Shown: piece after piece, positions 12,575-25,291 of the stretch
Layout of the letters: every line of letters begins with the position of its first letter
Numbering within the stretch: the stretch's first letter is position 1
Assembly: GCA_026874595.1 (NCBI GenBank)
Contig: CM049317.1
Coordinates: forward strand, 31,236,901-31,300,900
Length of the DNA stretch: 64,000 nt
Direction of reading: 5' to 3'
Source: Sipunculus nudus
Taxonomy: Eukaryota > Annelida > Sipuncula > Golfingiida > Sipunculidae
Translations under genes and position numbers: made by a program
The notes under the pieces: generated by a model
Database searches by the model: none
What the model saw: the letters and a program-made list of their open reading frames with translations, nothing else
Told to the model about the DNA's origin: nothing

Positions 12575-14441
12575 AGGGCAGAGGTAATTAGTTATTATAA
12601 AATATCAGTAATTTATTACTTTAACAGAGCAAAACAATTTTAACTTGTGCTGTACATTTTTTTCAAAGTTAATAGATATGGCACTCAATAAAAATATATA
12701 TTTGAATAAATGTGGTTAATAAATTCATAAACATTTTTCTTTGTATGTAGAGTAATGAAGTGAAGAATATCAATGCCATGGAACTAGAGGGTTTCAAGAG
12801 GATCCTCCAAACCATCGAGCGCAAGGGGATCAACATCATCAGCCTGACAACTAACCGACATCCCCAGGTGAAGAAGTGGATAAGAGTAGAGATGTTGGCA
12901 TGTTGATAGCGGTAACATTCCTTGCTATTATGGTATTCATAACATTTTGATTGATCAAACATTTGTGTGCTAATTATTTAATATCACAAGTCACTTCTTG
13001 ATTTAATTTAGTGATTTTACTGTGATTTTATTTCAAATTTAATTTCAAATTTACATGCTATATTTCAATTGGTATCTACAAGAAGCTGGACTGGTTGTCA
13101 TCTCGGCGTGGGTGTGAGGTCCTAGCAGACTGGGTCAGGAGTATCAGCAACCATGTTTATTGGTGTGCTGCTACCTGTGGAGGGGACGAGGAACTAGTTC
13201 GGCAAAAGTGGCAATCGGTTTTAAACCATGTGTCCAACATCCACAGTGGTCATGACAACAAATTCCCTGCGTGTCAGCATGTTGAACCTGAAGAACGAGT
13301 CTGGATTCCAAAAGGTAAATACTACACAATTTGTTTAATGGTAGCCTATGAAATTATAATTTCATTGTATACACAAGAGTAGCAACACGGCATACAGTTT
13401 AAATAATATCTATAAATAATTATCCTATTCAGTGATCATCATTCACAGTTTGAATAAATCTACAGCCATTATCAATTAAATACTTGTCAGATGTCAATAA
13501 AACCATTCACACCAAATAAATACTTTTATTTTATAGGCTCCAAAGCACATAAAGAGATTGAAACGGTGGTGACAAGCAAGCACCTATGTCGAGACATAGG
13601 CAGTCGTCTTCCCTGGAAGCATTCCACTTCCACAAAGTATTTTGTTATTTTGCTCCAAAGGCTATACACTTCTTCTACAGTGCAGTGAAAGCAAGGTAAG
13701 TAGTAAACAAATACTTGTACATTTGATTATCATTTAATTTAAAATGATTAACAGTGCCGTTAAGGATATGGAGGATATATGCATTCAGTACTTTTCAGGA
13801 ATGTTTAAAAAGAGCTCTCTTTACTTAACTTTATGCAAAATTAAATATTTTTTGTTCAGATTAAATCTGGCAGTGCTGCAATTTAATGAGAATCGGACAG
13901 GGCCCAAGGTGAAACAAAGCATGGGGAGAAGAAGTTCAAGGTGTCCTACCCCAAGGAAAGAAAGGGCCATGGCGTTGTCAAGGAGGTCAAAATTCAAATG
14001 ACATATGGTGAGTAATAAACATATTAAAATGTTTTACAGTGTTAGAGATGTTAAGAACCCTGAAGCCTATGTGAAATGGTGAACCCTGACACTTAATTAA
14101 CGGCTAGATGTGATTTTACAGATTATGTGAGATGTCTCATGAATAAACATGAGCCTCGGGAAGCCTACCCCATCTACTCAGCAGTCAGGTGCCGGAGAGA
14201 GCAGCTCAACCTCCAGTCACCACAACGAGTGTCGTCCAAATATGTGAAGAAAAGCAAAACAATCTTGATCAAGGAACATCAATCACGCTTTAATAAAAGG
14301 AATTCATGTAAACAATACTGCCTTGTAATTCTGTTAACAATTTCATTTAACAATGTCATCAGAAACTTAATCCCTTGGATCCTTGAATCCACCATATTCA
14401 TCAGAAGGAAACTTGTGCCGTATCTTTGTAACCACACATGA
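12575..14441 (+). pseudogene. Kolobok-like DDE transposase, copy A (5'-truncated)
   Basis: Five plus-strand exons: 12751-12911, 13083-13314, 13537-13695, 13860-14007 and 14122 to about 14300, all with GT/AG borders. They encode the C-terminal half of a transposase family usually headed by a THAP finger. Exon 1 has NAMELEGFKR and LTTNRHPQVKKWIR. Exon 2 has the Trp/Cys-rich helical block (WVRSISNHVYWCAA...SVLNHVSNIH). Exon 3 has a SSLEAFH...FAPKAIHFFY stretch in a second frame. Exon 4 has LAVLQFNENRT. Damage: the catalytic Asp of TTDRH is Asn; about 26 bp covering FDVWHV (a D-x2-H motif) is deleted; exons 3 and 4 are frameshifted. Homology to copy B starts at about 12575 and includes introns. 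The last part of the open frame after about 14300 is antisense to the neighbouring gene. Kolobok assignment rests on THAP association and motif layout. Confidence 0.75.
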
Positions 14442-15737
14442 TGGGAGGATGACTCTGATTTTGGCTCCCAGCTTTTTCCATATCCACCTCACAAACCTCC
14501 TGTAGGCAAGATATCTTTATAGCCTAAAATCATAATTGTATGTCAGTGACCTTGTCTGTGTGATAGAATATATACCTTGTATAGTTCAGATATGTGTGGT
14601 GTCATATATTTATTTTATACTATTGAACCATTTTATTTTGACTCTTCATGTTTTTATCAGGAAATAATACTATCATAACAGCATAATAGTAGGTCTTTGA
14701 CTCTTTGTCCATTTGACAAAAATTAACATAGTATAGAAAATGTTTGTAATTTTGTCCAAAGAAAATCATTTTGTATGTGTAATAACCCATAATTTTCATA
14801 TAAAATAATTATTTTCATTAAAGAGTAATTGCATTTAAAGGCCTTAATGATTCTTTAAATACACATTTTACTTGTGATGCCATGCAAAGTATACAGGGTT
14901 GCTTTTCTTGTTTTTTTATTGTCATAAATGATATTGTTATTTGCATTATTTTAATAATGAAATAATCATTAACCCACTCGTGTATTTGTTCTTCGTCTCC
15001 AACTGGTCCATCATTTTTTTATAAGTTAATAAAAGCTGGCCTCTAGAACATATATATCAAGGCTGTTAGAAATAAATCCTGGATGCACAGGGATGCACTC
15101 CAGTTCTTCATCCTTTTGCTCAAATCGTTTTGCAAGTATACTGAAAAATGGGCAACATTTGCATTCATTTCCTGTAGTCCAAATTGTACAGTTTCCACGA
15201 GAGCACCTACAACCAAAAATTATAAAGTGTATCTGTAAACCTTGCAGCAGCTCCTCATATAATGCAACGTTTCATACTGTCACAGTTAATTTTCTGCATG
15301 GACAAGTTTCGTCATCGATTTTAGAATAATTTTAGAATGGGAAATTCATTTATAAAAATGATGTATGTACATTGCTTGGTTGAAGTGTTGACAGTAATAC
15401 ATATTTCATTGTTATTATTAAAGAAAATGCAGAGCATTAATGTAAACAACTCGTCGGCTCGTGCCGTCTTTTTGGCCTCGATCGACAACTGACGAATATA
15501 AAATTTATAATTTTTTTATATTATTATAAGGCATATTAAATAAACATATCGAGCGTACCATTCGGTATTGTCCGGTGGTAAATCACTGTCACTGAATCTG
15601 TTGACTGTTTCATCATCACCACCGTTACTTGAACTGTCGGACATCGTCCTGGGCCTGTGCGTACTTGCCAATGGCTCAAACATATAACCCTGGATTGTTA
15701 AACATAAATCAATAACTTCGCTTTCCTGGTCACTCAT
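14367..15737 (-). CDS. P2X7-type cysteine-rich ('ballast') domain protein, probably decayed
   Basis: Three minus-strand exons. Exon 1 (15737-15559, ATG at 15737; an in-frame ATG also at 15833) encodes YMFEPLAST followed by an acidic Ser-rich stretch and DNTEW. Its donor TG|GTACGC joins an acceptor GTAG|GTGC, giving TEWCSRGNC across the junction. Exon 2 (15206 to a stop at 15026) continues with ECKCCPF and ECIPVHPGFIS. Exon 3 (about 14514-14367, TAA) gives LAYRRFVRWIW, RVILPSCVV and FPSDEYGGF. This is the order of the Cys-rich cytoplasmic domain of P2X7 receptors, which also occurs alone or in other fusions in invertebrates. No channel or membrane segment is present. The usual second Cys of WCxCGNC is Arg, and exon 2 meets a stop before exon 3, so it is probably non-functional. 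It converges on the transposase copy A. Confidence 0.7.
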
Positions 15738-15839
15738 TTTAACAACAAAAGAAACTGGTTGCGCTGCACACTGGGACGTAATTAACTGGCTACCAGTCTG
15801 ACCATTCGGACTTTTACTGCAGCAGTGCTGCATGGTGTA

Positions 15840-18800
15840 ATTGATGTTACGCGCAGCGCCCCTACCGGCAGTACTTTGAACTATGAGTGGACCATGGAGA
15901 ATCGGACTCTTTCGTGACCGGCACGGTTGTGCTATCTTTTATTCTTTTTCCTTGAATATTAAGTTAATGACAGGTCGATTTAGGCTGCTTTTCATTTCAT
16001 GACAATATGTTACGTTGAAATCATGTATTATCGCCGTGAAATAACAAAAGCTTTGCCGGTAACCTTTAATATTATTAATTTAGCACCAACAGGTTTACAC
16101 TGGCTCATCAGATGCCTAGCGCATTAACTGTCAGAAAATTACGCACTGTCGCTTAAGCAATAAAGTACATAAGGATACGAATGTATAAAGTGGAATATCA
16201 ATTATAACATATTCTTCGTTGGGTAAATGAGGAACGTATAGACTACGCATGCTTTGACGACTAATACATTGTGGTATTTTAGTGTATATTATATCGCCAG
16301 AAGAACTAAAGAGGTAAGGTGTTAAATATCCTGGTATTTAGTATACTATTTTTATATATTTAGTGCACATGTATTATTCCCAATGGAAAGTTTTATACAA
16401 AATAAGAAGAGGGAATAATATCTTAATACAGTAATGGAAATTCAAAAGATGCACTTCTACTCTGGTCTCATATAAGTTTTATCTGTTGTATATCTTCTCT
16501 TAATACTGTACTTTCAGTCTTGCCAATCATCTCGTTTCAGCTAACTAAAAAAAGCCCATGCATTTAACGAAAATAACAAAAGGACCCATTGATATGGCAT
16601 GCACGTTTATTCCAGACCTATCCTTACATATTATGGAAGTGCCTTAAACACAGGGGGATGCATCTAAAATATGCATATCCACGTACCGATATTAACAGTT
16701 GAAGGCATCGCCCACTTTCAAGACACATGATTATAATAGGACTTTGTTTATTATCATTCAGCGGCAGTAAACTAAAAACCACATGCATCACGGATGCTTA
16801 AAACTATAGGCATATGCAGCCAGTTGAATCCGATAACATTATGAATCACACTATGCAATCAGAATCACAGAGCTTTCTCCTCCAGGTGCATTTCATGTCT
16901 ACTTCGAGAAAGCATCCATCCATGTGCTGTTCAATCTTTGGTGTCCTTGCTAAGGCCAGTCGACGCTATTAAACAGTTCAGATAAAAACTGTAACATGGA
17001 AAGGTCCCAATAAGAATTGTCTGCATGAAAACCTCTGTTGTACTGATAGAAGAACAGTTCCTCGTGCCGTGTATTAAAGTAGTTTTACTGATAAGCTGTA
17101 AGGGGTAGTATCTGCATGTAGAATATCACAGTTACTCTTGTTTAGTGGTGTTGACAGATAAATGTAATCATGCACGGGTTTTTAAGATATATAACTCTAA
17201 CCTGATTTGAAAACGCAAGAATGTTTCAATCAATCGGTCTGCACAACATTTCGTCGATGGTACATTCGCGAAAACATTACCCGATGACAAGGCAAAATTT
17301 ACGCTGAAGTTTTATCAAGTTAAATCAATGCTTGTAAATGTATTTTATCATTGTCCGTCGACATTACTTTGTACTAAGGAAAACTATATGAAGAGTTTTT
17401 TTTTGTACATGGTAATTATAGCAACATAACTAAATGGTCACTCGCAGTCGTATCAACTCAGGTGGCTTGCGCCATCAATTGATATGAACAGTTCCCTTTA
17501 AATAAACTGTAGATACTTTGCTTATTTAAATGTGACACCTATGACAACTTTTGGCAATATTATGTAGATAATAATAGTAAAAAAAGGAAAAATTGTTTTA
17601 ATGGATTTTGTAAATGTTAATATTTTTAACTAGTGAAAGAATGGTACTTGTAATCATAATGTAGAGTGACACGTTTTCAATTTAATTTATTTCGCCAATG
17701 AATAATTCCCGTTTAGATTATTCTGCAGATAAAAGGTGCGCTGCAACCGTGCAGATTCTTAGATGAATGGTCTAAATTCCCTACAACTAAAGGAAATGTA
17801 TACTTGAACAACGTGCCATCACGTCAAAATGAGACATTTATGTCTAAGCATGTTGACATATCACTACAAAGAAACAGAGCAGACTCCTCACATAAGTAGA
17901 TGGCAGTAGTTGTCTTCTCTGGTAGGATCAGAGGATCACAGTTCTTTATCTTGAGAGCACCTCTTGGACTTTACTTTACAATACACGGTGGGAGTCTTTT
18001 AGCCCTGTCTAGATGAGTGTCAGTCTTGCTATTTCGGGTAGGTAAAAAGGGAAGTATTTAATGGTCGCAACAATTTTCCACACAAAGCTGAGGATATCCA
18101 AGATAAAATCTACACGGTCCGTATTACCTCGTTATTAGAAGAAAACCAAACAAAACCCCCCAGGAGGGATCAAAATGTGAATAAGTGACAGCGTCAGGCC
18201 GGGCTTCGATAAATGCTAGTAGGGGTTAGTTCGGGAAAACAAGAGTGAACGATTTCAGTTTAAACATCATAAAATTAGTTCCAAAAAGGAAGAGATCCTG
18301 AACTTGTTTTTTTTTAAACTTTAATGTATATCATTAAAGTGGTCTATGATATTTAATTAAAAATTTCAATTTAGTAAGTACATAAATGGTTTACGTTTCA
18401 TACACGTACACTCATTTATCAAATTCGCAAAATTTGAGGGTAATAGGAGTATAATGTACAGGTTAAAGAATGGTGAACTTAATCTTCTTGCTATTCATTC
18501 AACTTTAAATATAAAATATGTCAATGTAGAAGAGGAATTGGAAATATACAGTTTTTAGGAAATAGACTTCATCAGGGACGTGTCCATAAAGAATAAATTT
18601 GTTATCTGCGCTTAACGTTTATAATATATCAAGTAAAATATCGGTCAAGCATTTATTGTACAAATTGTAAGAAAAATAATGCAAGTTGAGCTATTAATGT
18701 ACTTGGATATGATATTTAATTTTTTATATATTAATATTTTTCATATTGATATTTTTTTTACATTTATGCTATATTTGCTGTTTCTATAAAATTACTTAAC

Positions 18801-21800
18801 AAATCTTATCTTGTTAAACGTGTTATCATGCAGATTTTGGTGGAAAACATAATAATAATTCCAATTTATATTGAATAGCTGAGTGCTCGTCACAGAGCAA
18901 CTAATGTAAACCAGGATAAGCTGTTGTCATAAGCCATGATAGTCAAACCTCACTTAGACGAGATTTCACTTTACTTAGGAAGGCATATCCTCTTAGCCGC
19001 AGAACTTTTTGTTTGCCCGGGTACCTTATTGGCCCCTGTCCATTCACCAATGGCATTAACATCCTGGTGATTCAAGAGAACGATTTATCCATAGCTCACC
19101 ACTATATGAAGCTTAAATTCGACTCAATTATATTATTTAGGGTCACATTCTAGCAAATACCAATCCGCAATTGGTCAAGTCTTTGAAAAGCTAAAATATC
19201 GACATTCAATGAAGGCTCGACAGTAAACGTGCTTGTTCCTTCAGGAAAAACCTAGCATGAACGTGGCCTCCCACTTGTACACCAAAGAATCGACAAAGAG
19301 CTGACCAGGTCTTATGTCAAAGAAACCATCCGCAAGATAGACAATAATAATTGCGTAGAGTCAATATCACGGGATTCCAAAATGGCCCAGAATAATCGTT
19401 GTCTCCAGTATGCTGATGAGGAGGAAAACAATCGTGAAATTTCTTAAAAAAAAACTGCAACAAGTGTTGTCCAATCTGACAGTTAAGATTCATGCTCAGA
19501 CATTCTGAGACCAGCTAGGGATGCTACAGCCTCCCGCTTATTTCCAGTTGGGGATAGATTTCTTATTATTATATGTTTCCCGGATTATTTTTGCACAGGA
19601 GATTTGCCAGGTGTGCACAAAAATAGAAAATAAAAGTATTGACATAGATATTAAAGAAGCGAAATCCTTATGTGAAAAAATACATTCAACATTCGGTTGT
19701 TCTTTATTATAAAACAGGGTTTGTATAATTAAGTAACAGAAATAGATGAACTCTTTCGTTGAGATACATCTGCGTTTCATGAAAATATTACATTTCATCA
19801 GCATAAAATCCCGGCTAGTTGTCTAAAAGTGCAACCAATGGGACAGTGTGTGCTCGTTTCTTGCACTTACTTTTTTTGTACGGTTTCTTCGGAGGCAATA
19901 TATTATACAATTATATTGGCACACTGCAACTCTAGTCAGTTGTAAATATATATTAAAAGATAACACATTGGGAGGTATGGGATATCTTATATTTTTATCA
20001 TTTTACATCTACATATACAATAAACATATTGATTAACTGGGATTATTGGATGACAAACACAGAATTTAAATCTATTAAAAACTCGTCTTTCCATGAGTAA
20101 TCTGTTACTGTTCTGGTCGAGTTTTTGAGATTTTGTTTAGATAATCGTCCACTAAAGGCCACCCAGTCCTAGACCTATTAATTGAGTACAGCTACCGAAA
20201 CAACACCGATAAAACATAGAAATAATGTAATTGGCGTGTATTGTAAGCAGCATGTATATGCTTGTTTCAAATATTAATGAACCTCATCGTAGTGTCCAGG
20301 GTCATTTTCTTAAAGGCGGATATAATCATGACATGTTAAAAAAAACTGGTCGGACCGAACCAAATATACAACCATTTAAGTTGATATATTTTAGTGTGAC
20401 CTACCTGGTGGACCTGTTAATGCACTTTATGCCCAACAGTCTTTGTCGCTGCGGTAAGTTTGTAAACATATCTATCAGATTGTTGTTGTTATCGGGTAAA
20501 GTTTACGCAAGTGTATCACGGAGAACTTCAGATGCTGACCGAGTGATTGAGGATTAACCCTGTTCTTCTCGACGCTTGAATTATTCAAAATCGATGTATT
20601 AATTGTATACTCCTGAAAAGACCAAAAAATATAAACCACTGTGTGTTTCAATTAGGTGTAATTTAAATATGCCTTGGTCTTGGATTAAACGAGAGCGCAC
20701 TCACTCTATTATTGTTAGGGGGCCAAATATATTTTGATCCTGACAATCTTAGGTGAATGACTTATGTTAAAAACTAAACATAGAAAAAGGCGCAATTTAG
20801 CTCCTTCCATTGTGTTGGTCATCTAGGACAATATTTTTAATATAAAAAAATATGTTAATACTCGATTATACATGTTATGACATGTTACACCTTTACCGGC
20901 GTTTTACCCTCTGGTATGTTTATTACTAAGCTGGCCCTTTTAAATACGTGCAAAGAAAACACAATTTCAGCAACAATATAAAACACTGACATTACCAATT
21001 TAGTAAAAATTGCATGTATTTAATAAAAATGCATGGTTGCAGCTGATTATAGTAATTAATAATTGATTTATGGAACTGTCATTAAAACAAGAATGCTGGT
21101 GGATATAAAAAGGCCTAGTTACAGTGAATGTGGTTCTCTTAAAATATCATATGTTAAGTCAATTTCAAACAAATCAGTTCTATGAAATAAATGTAAGGGA
21201 AAGCTGATGACATTTAAAACTGTCAACAAAAGGGTAGCGACGCCGCCTCTGGCCTTTTCCTTTGGGTCGCCATGGCCCAATAAGGTCGTTCCCAATATAC
21301 GCATGGACTGCGTGACCTTTCTCTAGAACTACCGCTTGCAGTTCATACCATGTATCAAGTTTAACCCAGTGTCTTCTGGGCCGACGTTACTAGAGGAACT
21401 AAGAACACTAAATTGTGATGCTTTCAGCTGCATTTACTAGGCGCGTGGTATAAAGTTAGCGGTATGTGGTATTTGATAACTCGATGTAGTTATATTTTCC
21501 ACAACAACGGGAAATTCTACATGAGGACCTGTTAATGCATTTATTTTGTTTTTGGCTTATTGGAATGTCCTTTTTTTTCATGTACCACTCCTATGGCTCT
21601 ACTAAAACTGACTTCTTCTTAATCAGAAATTGGAATTATAACCCTAACAGAAGATCAATTTGTGGGTTGTAATACCTATGAATTGAGTATTGAAGATCCA
21701 GTTGATGGACCTATACATACACCTAATGATATTTCAGAGTCTCAACAAATAAAAAAAATCACTTTAAAAGGTACAGACTCAACCATCTAATTTGCAAGGG

Positions 21801-22090
21801 AGTTCAAATGTAATACAGATGTTAACTTATCTGCTTTTTCCATTTTTTGCATATTTTCATATATTCATTTCTTGCACTACTATGAAAGTGGGTTGCATGG
21901 GTCATGAGCTGCAACTAAATGTATTAAGATTATAAATATAAAGAATATATTTCTTAAAATTCGCATCTACTCAATTCAATATTTCTTTGAATGAAAAACG
22001 TAATATATATTTACTTCTATCAAAGTTAATTTTGGAATCCATTATACTATCACTTTATAACCACTGATATAACGTAAACCAAACAATTTT

Positions 22091-22091
<1 letters not shown>
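15840..22091. other. Long non-coding stretch
   Basis: Over 6 kb with only one copy of the dispersed repeat (17223) recognised. Plus frames 19521-19712 and 20231-20557 (108 codons) are the longest; neither shows a domain, signal peptide or supporting splice sites. Nothing else can be supported. Confidence 0.45.
17223..17285 (+). repeat. Dispersed ~60-bp repeat, copy 3
   Basis: Runs from GTTTCAATCAATCGGTCTGC to GCGAAAACATTACCCGA. Together with copy 5 it is the best preserved and defines the consensus TTTCAATCAATCGGT...GGTACATTCGCGAAAACATT. Confidence 0.6.

Positions 22092-22138
<47 letters not shown>
22092..22138. repeat. (TA)n microsatellite
   Basis: An uninterrupted TA dinucleotide run of about 46 bp. 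Confidence 0.95.
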
Positions 22139-22140
<2 letters not shown>

Positions 22141-23864
22141 ATCACAAAATCACCGTGTTTCTTTAGACGAAAACAAGATTAACATCTATCAGATCTCACC
22201 ATGTTAGTTATAAACAAACAAACAAAAAAATCATTTCAAGTATTAAGTGCATTATATAAAACAGAAACTCCGAGTTTGAGAAGTTTGCAGAGCGGTTTCC
22301 TTATTTTAAATCTATCATCTTAGGTAATTTCTATTTTTTTTTCAAATATCAACAAATTCCACTGAAGAGGAATGAAACATATTATTCCAAGGCAATAATG
22401 TATTCTTATTGGGTAGTTGACTTTTTACTTCCGTGCAAATCTCACACACCTTGTTTTATTTCTTTTCTCAAACACAAACTACCACTGCCACTGGGTATTC
22501 CTGAATTGGGCACTTTTTATACATGGTCATTTTCCATCCACCTTAATAAAAGAAGTATTCCATATGAGCTAATTAAGAACCTATTCCTATACAAGTATAA
22601 TGTATAATTGTACTTACACCATTCAAGAACCTCTTAACAATATATATACTTTTATATATAAACTTTGTACGAAGTGCACCGGAAGAAAAATGCCACTATT
22701 TGTCCCGTTTCAAAACGATTATGCCACTTATCAACTCGAAACCGAAAGGAATGTCAAACGTTGGTCCGGGTAACTTGTCTCATTTCCCAGTGTTGACCCA
22801 ACTGAATAACACTCGCATTGAAAGCACAAGTTCTGATTTGAAATCTTCGCTTAGAGTTATCCCTGAAATAAACCAAAATGAATCCGTGCGATGATTATAT
22901 CCACAAAATCACATTTAGACAGACGGAACATAAGGAAATTGATACAACAGGAATAATCTGTGGATGAAACGCTTACTTATGCGAGTGTTAATCAAGTTTG
23001 TATCCCGCCCACATGACCTTGATCACCGGATATTTTCACAGCTGCGTTTCTTTCCAAACACGAAGTTGAGGATTCCTGGAGAAACGCTGTTGCATGTTTT
23101 GATGGGTATTTGCCGAGGTACGTATTTGAACGGAGCTTTCTATATCTTAATCTTCGGGGTACAATATAATTTGTAAGCAATACGGATAAAAACTAAACAT
23201 GGAACATCCATTTAACTTTTAGTAAAGTTTTACGATTCAGCGTTCCCAGTAAGTCCTCGAGAAGTACATACCAGAAGTTGGACGTTGCATGGTTCACTGA
23301 TTTCTGAATCCTGAATCCCTGTCGGCGTCCAACTTCTGGGGCGTTGGCGAACTGTCAACTGTGGAACTGTATGCACACTGGCAGATTTTAACCACTTTTT
23401 TATTTAGACTTGTTCATATACTAGTTGTAGCCTAATAATGTAGGCGGTGTTTTAAGGTTTGTACGTATATCTCCTGTTACAGCTAACTAACTATGCCAGC
23501 TAATTCATTCCCTTTCAAAGACCAGCGACTAATCAATTCTCATATGCCTAGTTGGAAATATTTCTTTTTATCTTAATCAGATTCAGATATTATATTTGTG
23601 TTTATTAATAATTGACAGACATATTTCAAAATGATCACTGCAAATTAATATTCTAGGAATAGTATTATCTTTTACGATCTATGAAAAAAAAATGAATTCA
23701 TATGAAAAATATGCTTCACGCATGTGTCCCTTTTCTTCTAAAGAAAGAAATGTTAAATTAAAATCAATGAATGTATCTTGAATTTTTATTTTTTTATTTC
23801 TGAGAACATTCTATATGAATCCCCATTGTTTATTGATTCTGATTTTGATAATTATCAATTGCTG

Positions 23865-23867
<3 letters not shown>
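22139..23867. other. No gene recognised
   Basis: Short plus frames at 22398-22607, 22700-22894 and 22964-23176 lie in a slightly less AT-rich stretch (about 22660-23400), but they are not in a common splice-compatible arrangement I can defend and match no family I know. Confidence 0.4.

Positions 23868-23912
<45 letters not shown>
23868..23912. repeat. (TA)n microsatellite
   Basis: A TA run of about 44 bp. A 66-codon frame that reads through it as alternating Ile-Tyr is an artefact of the repeat. Confidence 0.95.
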
Positions 23913-23916
<4 letters not shown>

Positions 23917-25291
23917 TTGGAGATAACTTTTGGCCTGACCAATTATGCAAAACAAATAATCACAATATGTCATTGGATCTGTTTTAAGTATAATATATTT
24001 TCTTCATCACACTAAATTAAATTCATGAAGTATTTATTAAAGTCTTAAATATGGGAATATTTGTTTGTATTGATTTTTTTCATCCTCCAGACCAATCACT
24101 ATTTCTTTCAAGTTTGTATACAATTATTACTCAAAATAATAGTTCTATAGAGTATATCAGTTATTAAATTAAAAATAAAAAAAGCAACTCTGTAACTGTA
24201 ACAGTACATTTTATTTTCTGTCATGTATCATTGAAGCATCAATGTTACCACTGGTAAATTGTGGGCCTGACAAATACTTGCCAAACCAACAGGCATATCC
24301 CATGCAATCACTGCACGGACCATACTGTAATCAGTTCAACATTATCTGGCAATCAAATTTAGAAAATATTAATTAATTGAAGATAATGTGTGTAATTCTC
24401 TTGCATGTTTTATATTGTCTTAACTCAAGTTTCTTACTCATGCTATAAACCATGGGTCTGTTATTATTGTCCCTGTTGTTTTGTTGATGGGTGACACTTC
24501 AAGGCAAGTGGCACAATGAGTAAAACATTATAGTATGAGGAATTTTATTCTGCGAGTCATGTGCAATTTTCAGATCAAGACTGCCTCACTAACAGTTCTG
24601 TAAAGAACATATAATGTATACATTATTGATTTGACACATAATCAACAAGTCACAGGTGATCATTAATTTAAAAAAATAATGCAAAATACAAATTAACATC
24701 TCAAAATTACATGTATAAGAATAACCATCTATTACTGTATAAGTACACTTTGCTAGGGTGACAGTAGTTTCATAAGGTCACCTGTTTACATCATACATAA
24801 TTTGCCAGTTAAATACTTATAATAAAGTTGTTCATGGCAATAATTTAATGTGCAAGGTGTTATATACCTCATTAATTAAGTCCCCCCTGATAGGGAGATC
24901 AATACCCTGGTGGAAGAACATGCCAACCTTACACATTTAAAAAATGTTAACTATTAAGCTACAACAATCACATTAATGGTCAGTCATTCCATATGAAGTA
25001 GACACAGGTTGTTGCCCTACCATCTCAGATTGTCTTAATTGTTTGTCATTAGTTTTACTTATTATTACCACATTATAGCCATGCATTCATGATTAATACC
25101 CACAGTGTTATAAGTTGGCTATACAATTGTCAAATCATGACATATAAACAACAACAGTATTACATTTATACTGGTATGATTTAAACAAATATTTATAAAA
25201 TGTACCACTTATTTGGAATATATTTAATAATGTTTTGAACTGGTTCATCAGCTTGAGAATTATTAGACTGGATAAATTCTGTTTACAGTAC
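23913..25291. other. Probable left flank of the two-gene transposon
   Basis: No exon was identified. If the transposase at 25292 has an N-terminal DNA-binding exon, or if the element has a left terminal repeat, both should lie here; neither could be recognised by eye. An AATAAA on the minus strand near 24205-24220 could serve a minus-strand transcript from the nuclease gene. Confidence 0.3.

Noticed and set aside
14305-14441. C-terminal part of the plus-strand frame 14127-14441 as coding
   Set aside because: This portion is antisense to the exon carrying AYRRFVRWIW and LPSC; the transposase similarity stops around 14300.
23815-24015. 66-codon frame through the TA repeat
   Set aside because: The Ile-Tyr run is a translation of the microsatellite.
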